A DNA stretch of 64,000 nucleotides from Bacillus swezeyi (GTDB lineage Bacteria; Bacillota; Bacilli; Bacillales; Bacillaceae): the NCBI RefSeq assembly GCF_001969815.1, contig NZ_MRBK01000030.1:53051-117050 (forward strand), written 5' to 3'. Every line of letters begins with the position of its first letter. Positions within the stretch are counted from its first letter, which is position 1. Both the position numbers and the translations under genes were made by a program. The notes beneath the pieces were generated by a model. That model was not told where the DNA came from. It did no database searches and saw only the letters and a program-made list of their open reading frames with translations. Positions 9,095 to 16,444 of this stretch are shown piece after piece.

Positions 9095-9391
9095 TTTTAC
9101 AAAATAAAAAATCCCCGTCCCCCTAAGAAAGGGACGAGGATTGATAAACGGAATTCGTGGTTCCACCCTTTTTCCCGAAAAACGCAAAAAATCCTTGAGC
9201 GTTTTCGGCTTTCGGTTCTGTAACGGGAAGTCCCGTCAGTCATTACTTGACAAATTGTCGTTTACAACTGATGTTCAAAGGCGGTAAAAAAATGATCCTT
9301 GGTTAAGAGACTTGCAGCCTTGGTCTCCCTCTCTGTCAAACCGGTGTTCATCTTCTCATGTCCTTATCCATACATGGAATCTTAAGTTTAT
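9095..9391 (-). ncRNA. Threonine T-box leader of thrS
   Basis: The roughly 295-nt leader between the thrS promoter and gene contains the T-box sequence GGGTGGAACCACG (9156-9170) and ends in a strong terminator (9106-9140). Uncharged tRNA-Thr is expected to bind and favour the antiterminator. Threonine specificity follows from the gene served; ACC triplets occur in the Stem I region, but I could not place the specifier loop with certainty. Confidence 0.92.
9106..9140 (-). terminator. Regulated terminator of the thrS T-box
   Basis: CCTCGTCCC pairs with GGGACGGGG around a short loop, followed by a T-run on the minus strand, just upstream of the thrS Shine-Dalgarno. The T-box sequence lies immediately 5', so the antiterminator can compete. 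Confidence 0.85.
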
Positions 9392-9396
9392 ATCGT

Positions 9397-9425
9397 ATTA
9401 TAAATCGTTTCCCATCTAAAATCAA
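9397..9425 (-). promoter_or_regulatory. thrS promoter overlapping the ytxC stop codon
   Basis: TTGATT (9420-9425), a 17-nt spacer and a perfect TATAAT (9397-9402) form a strong sigma-A promoter. Its -35 contains the TGA stop codon of ytxC. Confidence 0.8.
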
Positions 9426-10264
9426 GAATGCTCTTCTAAAATGTTTTCCTGCGGATGAAAGGAATCAAGTGAAAAAATCCGCACCCGCTCCTGGAAAATA
9501 TTTTGAATCGTCTGTACCATCGCATGCTCCCGGTTCCCTGTATAAAGGTCGATTTTCCTCGGCGCTATCGATACGAGAGGTGCCAGCAGGCGGGAATCAA
9601 TATACATCGGGTGTTCTCTGACGAACCGCCTGTCTATGTATTTTTTTTGTTCCCGTTCTGAAATATACTTTAATTCCCACAAGACAAAATAATCGTCATG
9701 AACAATGTGAACATGGTCAAGCATCGGCTCCTTCGACATCACATAGTCTCTCAGCGATTGGATAAATGTCTGGTATTCCTGTTCCATTTTATATTCATCG
9801 ATTGCGGCCTCGACATACCCTCTCAAGCGTTCATAATACTTGCCGAGCCGGAACGTCATAAAGGAACGAATCGAAAAGGCATTTTCTTCAAGACAGATCG
9901 TTTTGAGCTCCTGCATGATGTAATATTCTCGAGGGGTATCGTCCTGATTGAGCGGTAGCCCTTCCAGTTCGCCCTCCATTATGCTGTGGGCCAATTGAAG
10001 AATTTGCTGCTGTTCATCCCGATCCAAAAAGTAATAATCACCTTCAATAACCGAAAGCATATATTCATCTTCTTTGCATTCTGTAAAAAATCTCGTCAGA
10101 ATGGGCAGAATGTAGGTTTGGATACTGACAGAGGAATGGGTCTTTTCAATTCCGATCTTCCCTGCCGTTTCATGAATCTTGATATGCCGGTTTAAATCCG
10201 CATTTCGAAGCAGATGTAAAAACGCGGCTGTATCATAATCATCTTCAAATGTAATTTCAAGCAT
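9422..10264 (-). CDS. ytxC: YtxC-like protein of unknown function
   Basis: A 280-residue soluble protein beginning MLEITFEDDYDTAAFLHLL, matching the YtxC family that Bacillus carries downstream of dnaI and ytxB. No catalytic motif was recognised. The middle (EYKMEQEYQTFIQSLRDYV) is predicted helical and charged, and sporulation association has been suggested for the family. The start is set after GGGGGG at 6-nt spacing rather than at the upstream in-frame ATG. It ends at the thrS promoter with no terminator of its own. Confidence 0.75.
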   Translation of the reverse strand: MLEITFEDDYDTAAFLHLLRNADLNRHIKIHETAGKIGIEKTHSSVSIQTYILPILTRFFTECKEDEYMLSVIEGDYYFLDRDEQQQILQLAHSIMEGELEGLPLNQDDTPREYYIMQELKTICLEENAFSIRSFMTFRLGKYYERLRGYVEAAIDEYKMEQEYQTFIQSLRDYVMSKEPMLDHVHIVHDDYFVLWELKYISEREQKKYIDRRFVREHPMYIDSRLLAPLVSIAPRKIDLYTGNREHAMVQTIQNIFQERVRIFSLDSFHPQENILEEHS

Positions 10265-10342
10265 GTTTGTCCCCCCTAACAACATCTGATACATGTATAT
10301 GGGGGAGACAAATAAAATAGACTTAAAAAAAAGGATAAGCCA

Positions 10343-10975
10343 TTAATCAAACAGCTCCTGCACCTTTTTTCTGAACAAAAGCGGAACGGTGATGAAGAGG
10401 AGATAGATCATGACGATGATCGTAATCGCGATGATGTCTCCGGACAGCAGGCTTGATCCGAGCGCATTTAAAATAATGGTGCCCGGAATAATGCCCGCGG
10501 CCGTGGCCGCCAAAAAGGACAGGGGCTTGACCTTTGAGACGCCCGCCGCATAGCTGACCGCATCAAAATGAATCGGTGCAAGCCTCAGCAGCAGAATACA
10601 GAAAAAACCGTTTTTTTGCAAAAGCATCCGAAAAGCTTCAAGCTTCAGAGGCGTTTTTGTGAAGCTGCCGCCAAGCCTGTAGGCAAGAGCGAATGATAAA
10701 AACGCCCCTCCGGCGGCCCCTATAAAAGAATACAAAGATCCAAACAGCGGACCGAATGCAAGGCCTCCGCTCACGGCGAACACCGAAGCGGGGAGCAGCA
10801 AAAACGGCCGGATCATTAATAATCCGATATAAATCAGCGGGGCAAAAATGCCGAAGGATAAGACCCCTTCCCTGATATGACGGGGATTGAGGTTCAGATA
10901 CTTTGCATTAAACCATAATCCGGCGGCCGCAAGCACAGCAATCACCGCCCATTTGCCAAAGGCTTTTTTCCGCAT
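10343..10975 (-). CDS. ytxB: TVP38/TMEM64-family membrane protein YtxB
   Basis: A 210-residue polytopic membrane protein of the SNARE-associated/DedA-like superfamily. It has a first helix at residues 10-25, the conserved region LLLPASVFAVSGGLAFGPLFGSLYSFIGAAGG split over residues 60-95, and an LLRLAPIHFDAVSYAAG segment near 130. Family members are proposed lipid scramblases or transporters; the role here is unknown. It lies 32 nt downstream of dnaI in the same direction. Confidence 0.8.
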   Translation of the reverse strand: MRKKAFGKWAVIAVLAAAGLWFNAKYLNLNPRHIREGVLSFGIFAPLIYIGLLMIRPFLLLPASVFAVSGGLAFGPLFGSLYSFIGAAGGAFLSFALAYRLGGSFTKTPLKLEAFRMLLQKNGFFCILLLRLAPIHFDAVSYAAGVSKVKPLSFLAATAAGIIPGTIILNALGSSLLSGDIIAITIIVMIYLLFITVPLLFRKKVQELFD

Positions 10976-11007
10976 GTTCTTTCATCTCCCTGATCTATCC
11001 TTGCGCG

Positions 11008-11940
11008 TTATTGCCGCCGGTTTTTCCCATCAAGCCTGACAGGTGTTGCAAGGTAGAGAACCCTTTCCATCAGCCTTGCCGCCTTTACCTCTTCTTTTTC
11101 TCCCCTTTGGGAGTATGTGAAATGATGTTTCAGCTCTTTCGGATCAAAATTTGAAGAGAAGAACGTCGGCAGCTGCTGGGACATCCTGTGCTGAAGGATC
11201 GTGCCGAGCACTTCATCCCTGACCCAGCTGGACATGGACTCCGCTCCGATATCATCAAGCATAAGGATCGGTGTCGTCTTGACCATATCAAGCTTTCCTT
11301 CCAATGACTGGTCGTGTATGGCATTTTTCAGCTCCCTGACAAACTCGGGGACATAGACAAGGATGGACGGATGATCCTTCGCGGCAAGCTCATTGGCAAT
11401 GGCGGCCAGCATAAAGGTTTTGCCGACGCCGAATTTTCCGTGTACATAAATCCCTTTGCCTTTGCCCGTCTCATTATAGTGATGGAAGAATTCAGTCACA
11501 AGCTGAATCACCTTCAGTCTGCTCGGGTCATCACCGTCAATATCTGCAAACGTAGCCTCCAAAAGATCCTTTTGAATATAGATGCTTTTAATTAATGAAC
11601 GCTGCCTTTCCAATTCATCAGCCTTGCGTTTTTCCGGGCAGGTGTCATATTGGACATCAATCGTTTTCCCGTTCAGCACCAGCCTTGGGTGATAGCCCTG
11701 AATCAGGTTTTTGCATTCTTTGAGACTTGGGCAGCTGCTGCAGGCTTTGCTTTGCTGTGTATACTCATAAAGCTTGTTTAAGCTTCTCTCGATCATTCCT
11801 TCATCCACTTCAGACTGATGGTTTTTTAAAAATGCCTGAATGTCCTTGTCAGAAAGAACTTTTGCTTTCATATCTTGAAGGCGTTTTTTAAAATCAGGTC
11901 TAGTCGTTACGCCTTGTAAAGCCCGTTTAATCGGCTCCAT
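11008..11940 (-). CDS. dnaI: Primosomal helicase loader DnaI
   Basis: DnaI is the AAA+ loader that places the replicative helicase DnaC on DNA at oriC and at restart sites. The 310-residue protein has an N-terminal helicase-binding domain with a zinc site (CSSCPSLKEC), a Walker A motif GKFGVGKT near residue 170, a Walker B motif ILMLDDIGAES near 225, and sensor region FFSSNFDPKEL. The start MEPIKRALQ is chosen by homology with GAGGTG upstream. It follows dnaB by 17 nt, forming the nrdR-dnaB-dnaI operon. Confidence 0.95.
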   Translation of the reverse strand: MEPIKRALQGVTTRPDFKKRLQDMKAKVLSDKDIQAFLKNHQSEVDEGMIERSLNKLYEYTQQSKACSSCPSLKECKNLIQGYHPRLVLNGKTIDVQYDTCPEKRKADELERQRSLIKSIYIQKDLLEATFADIDGDDPSRLKVIQLVTEFFHHYNETGKGKGIYVHGKFGVGKTFMLAAIANELAAKDHPSILVYVPEFVRELKNAIHDQSLEGKLDMVKTTPILMLDDIGAESMSSWVRDEVLGTILQHRMSQQLPTFFSSNFDPKELKHHFTYSQRGEKEEVKAARLMERVLYLATPVRLDGKNRRQ

Positions 11941-11957
11941 AATCTTGTTCACCTCAC

Positions 11958-13385
11958 TTAAAGGGCGGAATGGTTTTTCAGTTTTTTCATTTCTTCAAGC
12001 AGCATCTGTTTCTGCTGATCAAAGTCCTCATTGTTTGGTGCAGCCTGCTGTTTTTGGTCAGGCTGACTCTCGGATGCTTCGCTTTCCTGAAGCCAATCAG
12101 GCAGCTTTTCCTCCCTGATGACTTTATTGCTTCGCGAGGTCTGCTTTTTCTTTCCTTCTGCCCACTCCAGGTACTGGCGGTTTTCTTCTTTTGCGAGCTG
12201 CATGGCTTCCCTGACCGTCTGCACTTTTTTTCTGGCCCAGTGGGAAGCGATTTTTTGGATGTAGTTTTTTGAAAGCTTCATATCGGTTTTCAACATGACA
12301 TAATAGATCAGAACATTGATGACACCCGGCTCTAATTTTTGGTCAAGCATGATTTCTTCTATGATTTTCAAATCGGCTTTTGGAGGCTCGGCTCCTCCCG
12401 CGATATCCTGCAGCAGCTTCCTTGGCGATACCTGTTCAAGCTGAGCGATTAAGGTGTCTTCCTTTGAGCTCTTCGGGGACTGTTCACTTGTATGTTCACG
12501 AAGCTTGAGCGGCTGCACTTTATCCACGAGCTCCGGAAGCAAACCGTTTCTCTCGATTTGATACCAGTCGCTCGCCGCTTTTCTGAGCGCTTCTGTTGTG
12601 ATTGTATCATGTTCGTTCACTGCGGACATGACAACGCTTTGCATTTGCAGCGGCTCGATCCCGTAAAGGAAGGCGAGCTTTTTGATCGTTTCCTTCACTT
12701 GATCTGTCAGCGCCTTTCTCGGTATGAGCGTTTCAGATAAACCGGCCATAAACAATTGAAAGTCAAAAGCATTGTCTGTTATAGAAATCGGTTTGCTTTT
12801 TCCCTCTTTCATAAATTCCTGATCGTCACTAAGCTCCATCGCATCGGCCATATCCTCGGACATCTTCCATTCGCTCGGCTGGACGGATGAAAAAACCTCG
12901 TTGAACGAACGGGTCATATCACGGGCTTCTTCCGGAATGGAAGGATGTGCGAAATATTCTTTCAGCTGCTGAAACCTTGCTTTTCCGACGCGGTTGTATA
13001 AGAACACATTCAGCATTCCGTCTTGAAAAAACTCGTCCGGCCTAAGCGGCGGGATCAGTTCATATATAAATAAACGCTCATGCTCCGTTTCTTTCATATA
13101 GGTTTTTAACAGTCCGATCCCCTCAAGCTTTTCCTTTTCGGCGTGAATCGTTTTCAGATTGATCTGCATCGTCCCCATCAGCTGTCTGTGGGTCGAGCTT
13201 TTTCTTCCCCAAACTCTGTTTTGTTCCAGCTCCCCCCACAGCGTGAAAAACAAGCCGAGCGAAAAAGAGCCGATTAAAGGCTGATACAATAGCGTGATAA
13301 TTTGCCTGTCCAGATCCTGCAGCAATCCATGGCTTTTAACGATGTAAGGATCAACGGGAAGCAAATCTTTCCAATAATTACTCAT
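11958..13385 (-). CDS. dnaB: Helicase co-loader DnaB
   Basis: B. subtilis-type DnaB is the membrane-associated initiation protein that cooperates with DnaD and DnaI to load helicase; it is not the E. coli helicase. The 475-residue product starts MSNYWKDLLPVDPYIVK and has two DDBH-type domains, the second carrying the YYxxxIx(4)W-like segment NYIQKIASHWARKKV near residues 385-400. The charged, Gln-rich C-terminus is typical. A TTG four codons upstream was rejected by comparison with B. subtilis. Confidence 0.94.
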   Translation of the reverse strand: MSNYWKDLLPVDPYIVKSHGLLQDLDRQIITLLYQPLIGSFSLGLFFTLWGELEQNRVWGRKSSTHRQLMGTMQINLKTIHAEKEKLEGIGLLKTYMKETEHERLFIYELIPPLRPDEFFQDGMLNVFLYNRVGKARFQQLKEYFAHPSIPEEARDMTRSFNEVFSSVQPSEWKMSEDMADAMELSDDQEFMKEGKSKPISITDNAFDFQLFMAGLSETLIPRKALTDQVKETIKKLAFLYGIEPLQMQSVVMSAVNEHDTITTEALRKAASDWYQIERNGLLPELVDKVQPLKLREHTSEQSPKSSKEDTLIAQLEQVSPRKLLQDIAGGAEPPKADLKIIEEIMLDQKLEPGVINVLIYYVMLKTDMKLSKNYIQKIASHWARKKVQTVREAMQLAKEENRQYLEWAEGKKKQTSRSNKVIREEKLPDWLQESEASESQPDQKQQAAPNNEDFDQQKQMLLEEMKKLKNHSAL

Positions 13386-13491
13386 ATCTTTTGTCAACCT
13401 TCCACTTTGTTTCTTGTCCTCATTTTACACCTTTTTCAGGTTTTCATGTCGTTTTTGTCATGAGAAAAGAGCTGGATATATTGACAGCTCT

Positions 13492-13950
13492 TTACCGTTC
13501 TTTCTTTATTAAGTCTTTCAGCTCATCGATAAAAACATTGATATCTTTAAATTGACGGTATACTGAAGCAAAGCGGACATATGCGACTTCATCGATTTTC
13601 GCTAAACGATCCATCACCATTTCCCCGATATTCTCGCTTTTGACTTCAGAGACGCCTTGATTTCTGAGCTCTTTTTCAATTTCAAAACAAATATCTTCAA
13701 GCTGCTTTAAAGCGACAGGCCGCTTTTCACAGGCTTTAATCAAGCCGCGGAGCATTTTCTCCCGGCTGAATTCCTCGCGAATCCCTTCTTTTTTCACGAC
13801 GATCAGCGGAATTTCTTCCACTTTTTCAAATGTAGTAAACCGATAATTGCACGATTCGCACTCGCGTCTTCTGCGAATGGATCTGCCTTCGTCAACCGGA
13901 CGGGAGTCCAAAACCCTCGTCCCATTATGCTGACATGCTGGACATTTCAT
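13492..13950 (-). CDS. nrdR: Transcriptional repressor NrdR
   Basis: NrdR is a zinc-ribbon/ATP-cone repressor of ribonucleotide reductase genes that senses ATP/dATP. The 152-residue protein has the four zinc cysteines (Cys3, Cys6, Cys31, Cys34), a basic stretch GRSIRRRRE between them, and an ATP-cone (about 47-137) starting [18 protein letters not shown]. It precedes dnaB and dnaI in the same direction. Confidence 0.96.
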   Translation of the reverse strand: MKCPACQHNGTRVLDSRPVDEGRSIRRRRECESCNYRFTTFEKVEEIPLIVVKKEGIREEFSREKMLRGLIKACEKRPVALKQLEDICFEIEKELRNQGVSEVKSENIGEMVMDRLAKIDEVAYVRFASVYRQFKDINVFIDELKDLIKKER

Positions 13951-13966
13951 TTTTTCAGCTCCCTAT

Positions 13967-14359
13967 TCAGTTGTTTGGTTTTACAGCCTTAGCAAGCTTT
14001 CGGTCCAATTCCCGATAAACCGTTGAGACCATGCTGCGGCTGCAGCCAAAATCAGTCGGTAAAAATGTTTCCGTCGATACATTAAAATCTACGGCTGTAT
14101 CAAAAGGGCCAATCGAAACGACTGTCGCCACCAGAAAAGCCTTTCTCGTTTTTTTGATTTCAGCGCTTATTTCTCCTCTTTCTTCTGACACCGATATCAC
14201 GGTGCATCCGTCAAACCCTTCCAGCACTTCCAAGACAGCTTCCAGCGCTTGTTTGGCTGTCGCTTTATAATAGCGGCTTTTCAGCTCGTCCAAAGGATGG
14301 CGGTCAGACGTTTCGGCGTGCGTTGAAATAAACCCCTGAATTTTTTGGAAAATACTCAT
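13967..14359 (-). CDS. Conserved small cytosolic protein, function unknown
   Basis: A 130-residue soluble protein, MSIFQKIQGFISTH at the start, with a middle region of alternating strands (GCTVISVSEERGEISAEI, KAFLVATVVSIGPFDTAVDFNVS). That pattern looks like a compact alpha/beta or beta-sandwich fold. I do not recognise a family with confidence. It lies 16 nt upstream of nrdR in the same direction, so it is probably the first gene of the nrdR-dnaB-dnaI transcript. AAGGGGAT precedes the start. Confidence 0.7.
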   Translation of the reverse strand: MSIFQKIQGFISTHAETSDRHPLDELKSRYYKATAKQALEAVLEVLEGFDGCTVISVSEERGEISAEIKKTRKAFLVATVVSIGPFDTAVDFNVSTETFLPTDFGCSRSMVSTVYRELDRKLAKAVKPNN

Positions 14360-14502
14360 ATATCCCTTATCCCCTTTGCCTTTCTTCTCTATATTTTATT
14401 AAAAAAACTCTTCATTTCCAAGGGAAAACAAATCAGGGAAGAAAATGACGGAAGGTGCGTTCTGGAGGTTTGTCATAAAAGGAAAGAAAAAGGAGCGGAT
14501 TT

Positions 14503-14525
14503 TAAAAAGCGGTGACCGCTTTTTT
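14503..14525. terminator. Terminator downstream of speD
   Basis: A stem AAAAAGCGG/CCGCTTTTT with a small loop is flanked by A and T runs on each side, usable in both directions. It lies 20 nt after the speD stop. Confidence 0.75.
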
Positions 14526-14545
14526 ATCCAGCTCCTCCATCGGCA

Positions 14546-14932
14546 TTAAAGTGCCTGCGCTTTGGCTTTTGCCTGTTTAATTTGAACAGGTCCCATGCCT
14601 CTTGGTATTTCAATGTTCTCTCTTGTTTCCGCTCTTAATTCTTCTGCGATATAATCCGCAGCTACGTTCGGATCTAAATCTCCGCAAGTATAAACATCAA
14701 TGCTGGCATATCCGTGTTCAGGAAAACTGTGGATGGTCAGGTGAGATTCAGAAATGATCACGACCCCGCTTACGCCTTGTGGCGCAAACTTATGAAAGGC
14801 TACCTCACGTACCTCAGCACCTGACTTTAGTGCCGCATTTACAAACGTTTTTTCAATAAAATCCATGTCATTCAGCTTATCAAAATCGCATCCCCACAGT
14901 TCGGAGATAACGTGACGCCCCATTGTTTCCAT
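14546..14932 (-). CDS. speD: S-adenosylmethionine decarboxylase proenzyme
   Basis: SpeD makes decarboxylated AdoMet for spermidine synthesis. The 128-residue proenzyme belongs to the short prokaryotic class 1B and self-cleaves between Glu62 and Ser63 (SESHLTIH), generating a pyruvoyl group from Ser63. His68 and Cys83, used for processing and catalysis, are present. The start [10 protein letters not shown] has AAGGGGGG upstream and matches B. subtilis; an in-frame ATG seven codons earlier was rejected. The gene has its own promoter and a long structured leader behind gapB. Confidence 0.96.
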   Translation of the reverse strand: METMGRHVISELWGCDFDKLNDMDFIEKTFVNAALKSGAEVREVAFHKFAPQGVSGVVIISESHLTIHSFPEHGYASIDVYTCGDLDPNVAADYIAEELRAETRENIEIPRGMGPVQIKQAKAKAQAL

Positions 14933-14940
14933 AGCATGGA

Positions 14941-15072
14941 CCCCCCTTAACAAGAATTAGAAAAGTGAATTTCCAAGCAACTGAACCGGTCATTTACCAC
15001 GGGGGAAAGTTAGTCCGGAGAGGTCCTAACCCTTTAAGTAATGCCGAAGCGCTCACGCACTAGAAGTTCACG
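14941..15072 (-). ncRNA. Structured 5' leader of speD (candidate regulatory RNA)
   Basis: The leader is about 140 nt. An outer stem pairs GTGAACTTC (15063-15071) with GAAATTCAC (14965-14973), one mismatch. Inside it lie at least three hairpins: TAGTGC with GCATTA, GTTAG with CTAAC, and GGT with ACC around AAATG. A CCCCC run (15001-15005) can pair with the GGGGGG Shine-Dalgarno (14941-14946). The pairing was found by eye; I do not recognise a named RNA family. Confidence 0.45.
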
Positions 15073-15078
15073 AAAAAT

Positions 15079-15107
15079 AGTATACTTTGTTTGAATATTT
15101 TTTGCAA
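15079..15107 (-). promoter_or_regulatory. speD promoter
   Basis: TTGCAA (15102-15107), a 17-nt spacer and TATACT (15079-15084) on the minus strand, downstream of the gapB stop. Transcripts would begin near 15072. Confidence 0.75.
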
Positions 15108-15167
15108 GGCGGTTTTATTAAATCATGGTTAAGGGGTATTTATTTTTTATCCGTCCATGCTTTTATT

Positions 15168-16190
15168 TTATACAGCTGATGGATGTTTCATTCTTGAAGC
15201 GACATATCTGATTAAATCAACAACCCTGCAGGAGTATCCCCATTCATTGTCATACCATGCAAGCACTTTCATTTTTCTGTTTTCAAGCACCATCGTTGAA
15301 AGGCTGTCAATGACGGCTGAATATGGATTTGTGTTAAAGTCTGATGACACGAGCGGTTCGTCGCATACGTCGATGATTCCTGACATGGACCCTGCAGCTG
15401 CCATGCGGAACGCTTCATTTATTTCTTCAGCAGATACATCACTTTTTAAATCCGCGACAAGGTCAACGAGTGAAACATTTGAAACAGGCACCCGCAAAGC
15501 CAATCCATGCATTCTTCCTTTTAAATGCGGCATGACCAGAGACAGCGCTTTCGCTGCGCCAGTTGTCGTGGGAATGATCGAAGATCCGCAGGCACGGGCT
15601 CTTCTCAGGTCTTTGTGCGGATTGTCAATGTTTTTTTGATCGTTGGTAAACGCGTGGACGGTCGTGACAAGGCCATTTTCGATTCCAAATGCATCATCAA
15701 GCACTTTTGCGACGGGTGCAAGACAATTTGTCGTACACGATGCATTCGAAATAATCGTATGGCGTTCAGCATCGAACTCGCGCTCATTTACGCCCATCAC
15801 GATCGTAATATCTTCATTTTTACCCGGAGCCGTTAAAATGACCTTTTTCGCTCCAGCTTCGATATGCGCTTCCGCTTTTTCCTTCGAATTAAACTTGCCT
15901 GTCGCTTCGACCACAATGTCTATTTCATTATCTGCCCACGGCAGAAGCCTTGGATCTCTTTGATTGGTCAGCATGACCTTTTGACCGTTTACTAAAAGAT
16001 GGTCTTCCTCTGCTTTGACATCAAGCTGATAGCGTCCGTGATTTGTGTCATACTTTATTAAATGAGCCAGCGTTTCTGCCGGATAGCTCGCATTGATCAC
16101 TGCAATGTCAATCTGTTCATCAAGCATCGCTTTTCTAAACACCATTCTGCCGATGCGGCCGAATCCGTTTATCGCTACTTTCACTTTCAT
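15168..16190 (-). CDS. gapB: NADP-dependent glyceraldehyde-3-phosphate dehydrogenase, gluconeogenic
   Basis: GapB runs the GAPDH reaction in the gluconeogenic direction, preferring NADP. The 340-residue protein has the Rossmann start VAINGFGRIGR, the catalytic motif SNASCTTNCLAP (nucleophilic Cys near 152) and the C-terminal WYDNEWGYSCRV. The NINASYPAE-type coenzyme loop, lacking the Asp that excludes NADP, fits GapB rather than glycolytic GapA. The start is the ATG after AGGGGTG; the preceding TTG was rejected. A CcpN operator overlaps the promoter. speD follows in the same direction. Confidence 0.95.
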   Translation of the reverse strand: MKVKVAINGFGRIGRMVFRKAMLDEQIDIAVINASYPAETLAHLIKYDTNHGRYQLDVKAEEDHLLVNGQKVMLTNQRDPRLLPWADNEIDIVVEATGKFNSKEKAEAHIEAGAKKVILTAPGKNEDITIVMGVNEREFDAERHTIISNASCTTNCLAPVAKVLDDAFGIENGLVTTVHAFTNDQKNIDNPHKDLRRARACGSSIIPTTTGAAKALSLVMPHLKGRMHGLALRVPVSNVSLVDLVADLKSDVSAEEINEAFRMAAAGSMSGIIDVCDEPLVSSDFNTNPYSAVIDSLSTMVLENRKMKVLAWYDNEWGYSCRVVDLIRYVASRMKHPSAV

Positions 16191-16245
16191 CAAACATACA
16201 CCCCTTATTTTTTATGTCATTCCACATCATGTTTTATTCAAAATA

Positions 16246-16256
16246 AGTATAACACA
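16246..16256 (-). promoter_or_regulatory. CcpN operator over the gapB -10
   Basis: TGTGTTATACT on the minus strand matches the CcpN consensus TRTGHYATAYW at every position and contains the -10 hexamer TATACT. CcpN represses gapB and pckA under glycolytic conditions in B. subtilis. The -35 (TGGCTA, 17 nt upstream) is weak. Confidence 0.75.
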
Positions 16257-16380
16257 TTATTTTGAATTAGCCATACCATTTGTTCCTTTTACATCAAATT
16301 TACGCATTTTTGTGAAAAAGTGAACAAATGACTAAGAAAAATCATTCTTAAAGCATATATTTCAAATACATCTTAAGTGC

Positions 16381-16386
16381 TACAAT
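16381..16386 (+). promoter_or_regulatory. Probable -10 of the pectate lyase promoter
   Basis: TACAAT preceded by TGC makes an extended -10 (TGnTACAAT) about 58 nt upstream of the start codon. No good -35 lies upstream. Confidence 0.4.
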
Positions 16387-16444
16387 TTGCAACAGCGCTA
16401 ATTTTTCACACAACAGAAGGCAGTGTCTTCAAGGAAGGACAAAC

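Noticed and set aside
14546..14993. ATG frame inside the speD leader running into speD in another frame
   Set aside because: No Shine-Dalgarno in front and out of frame with the conserved SpeD protein.
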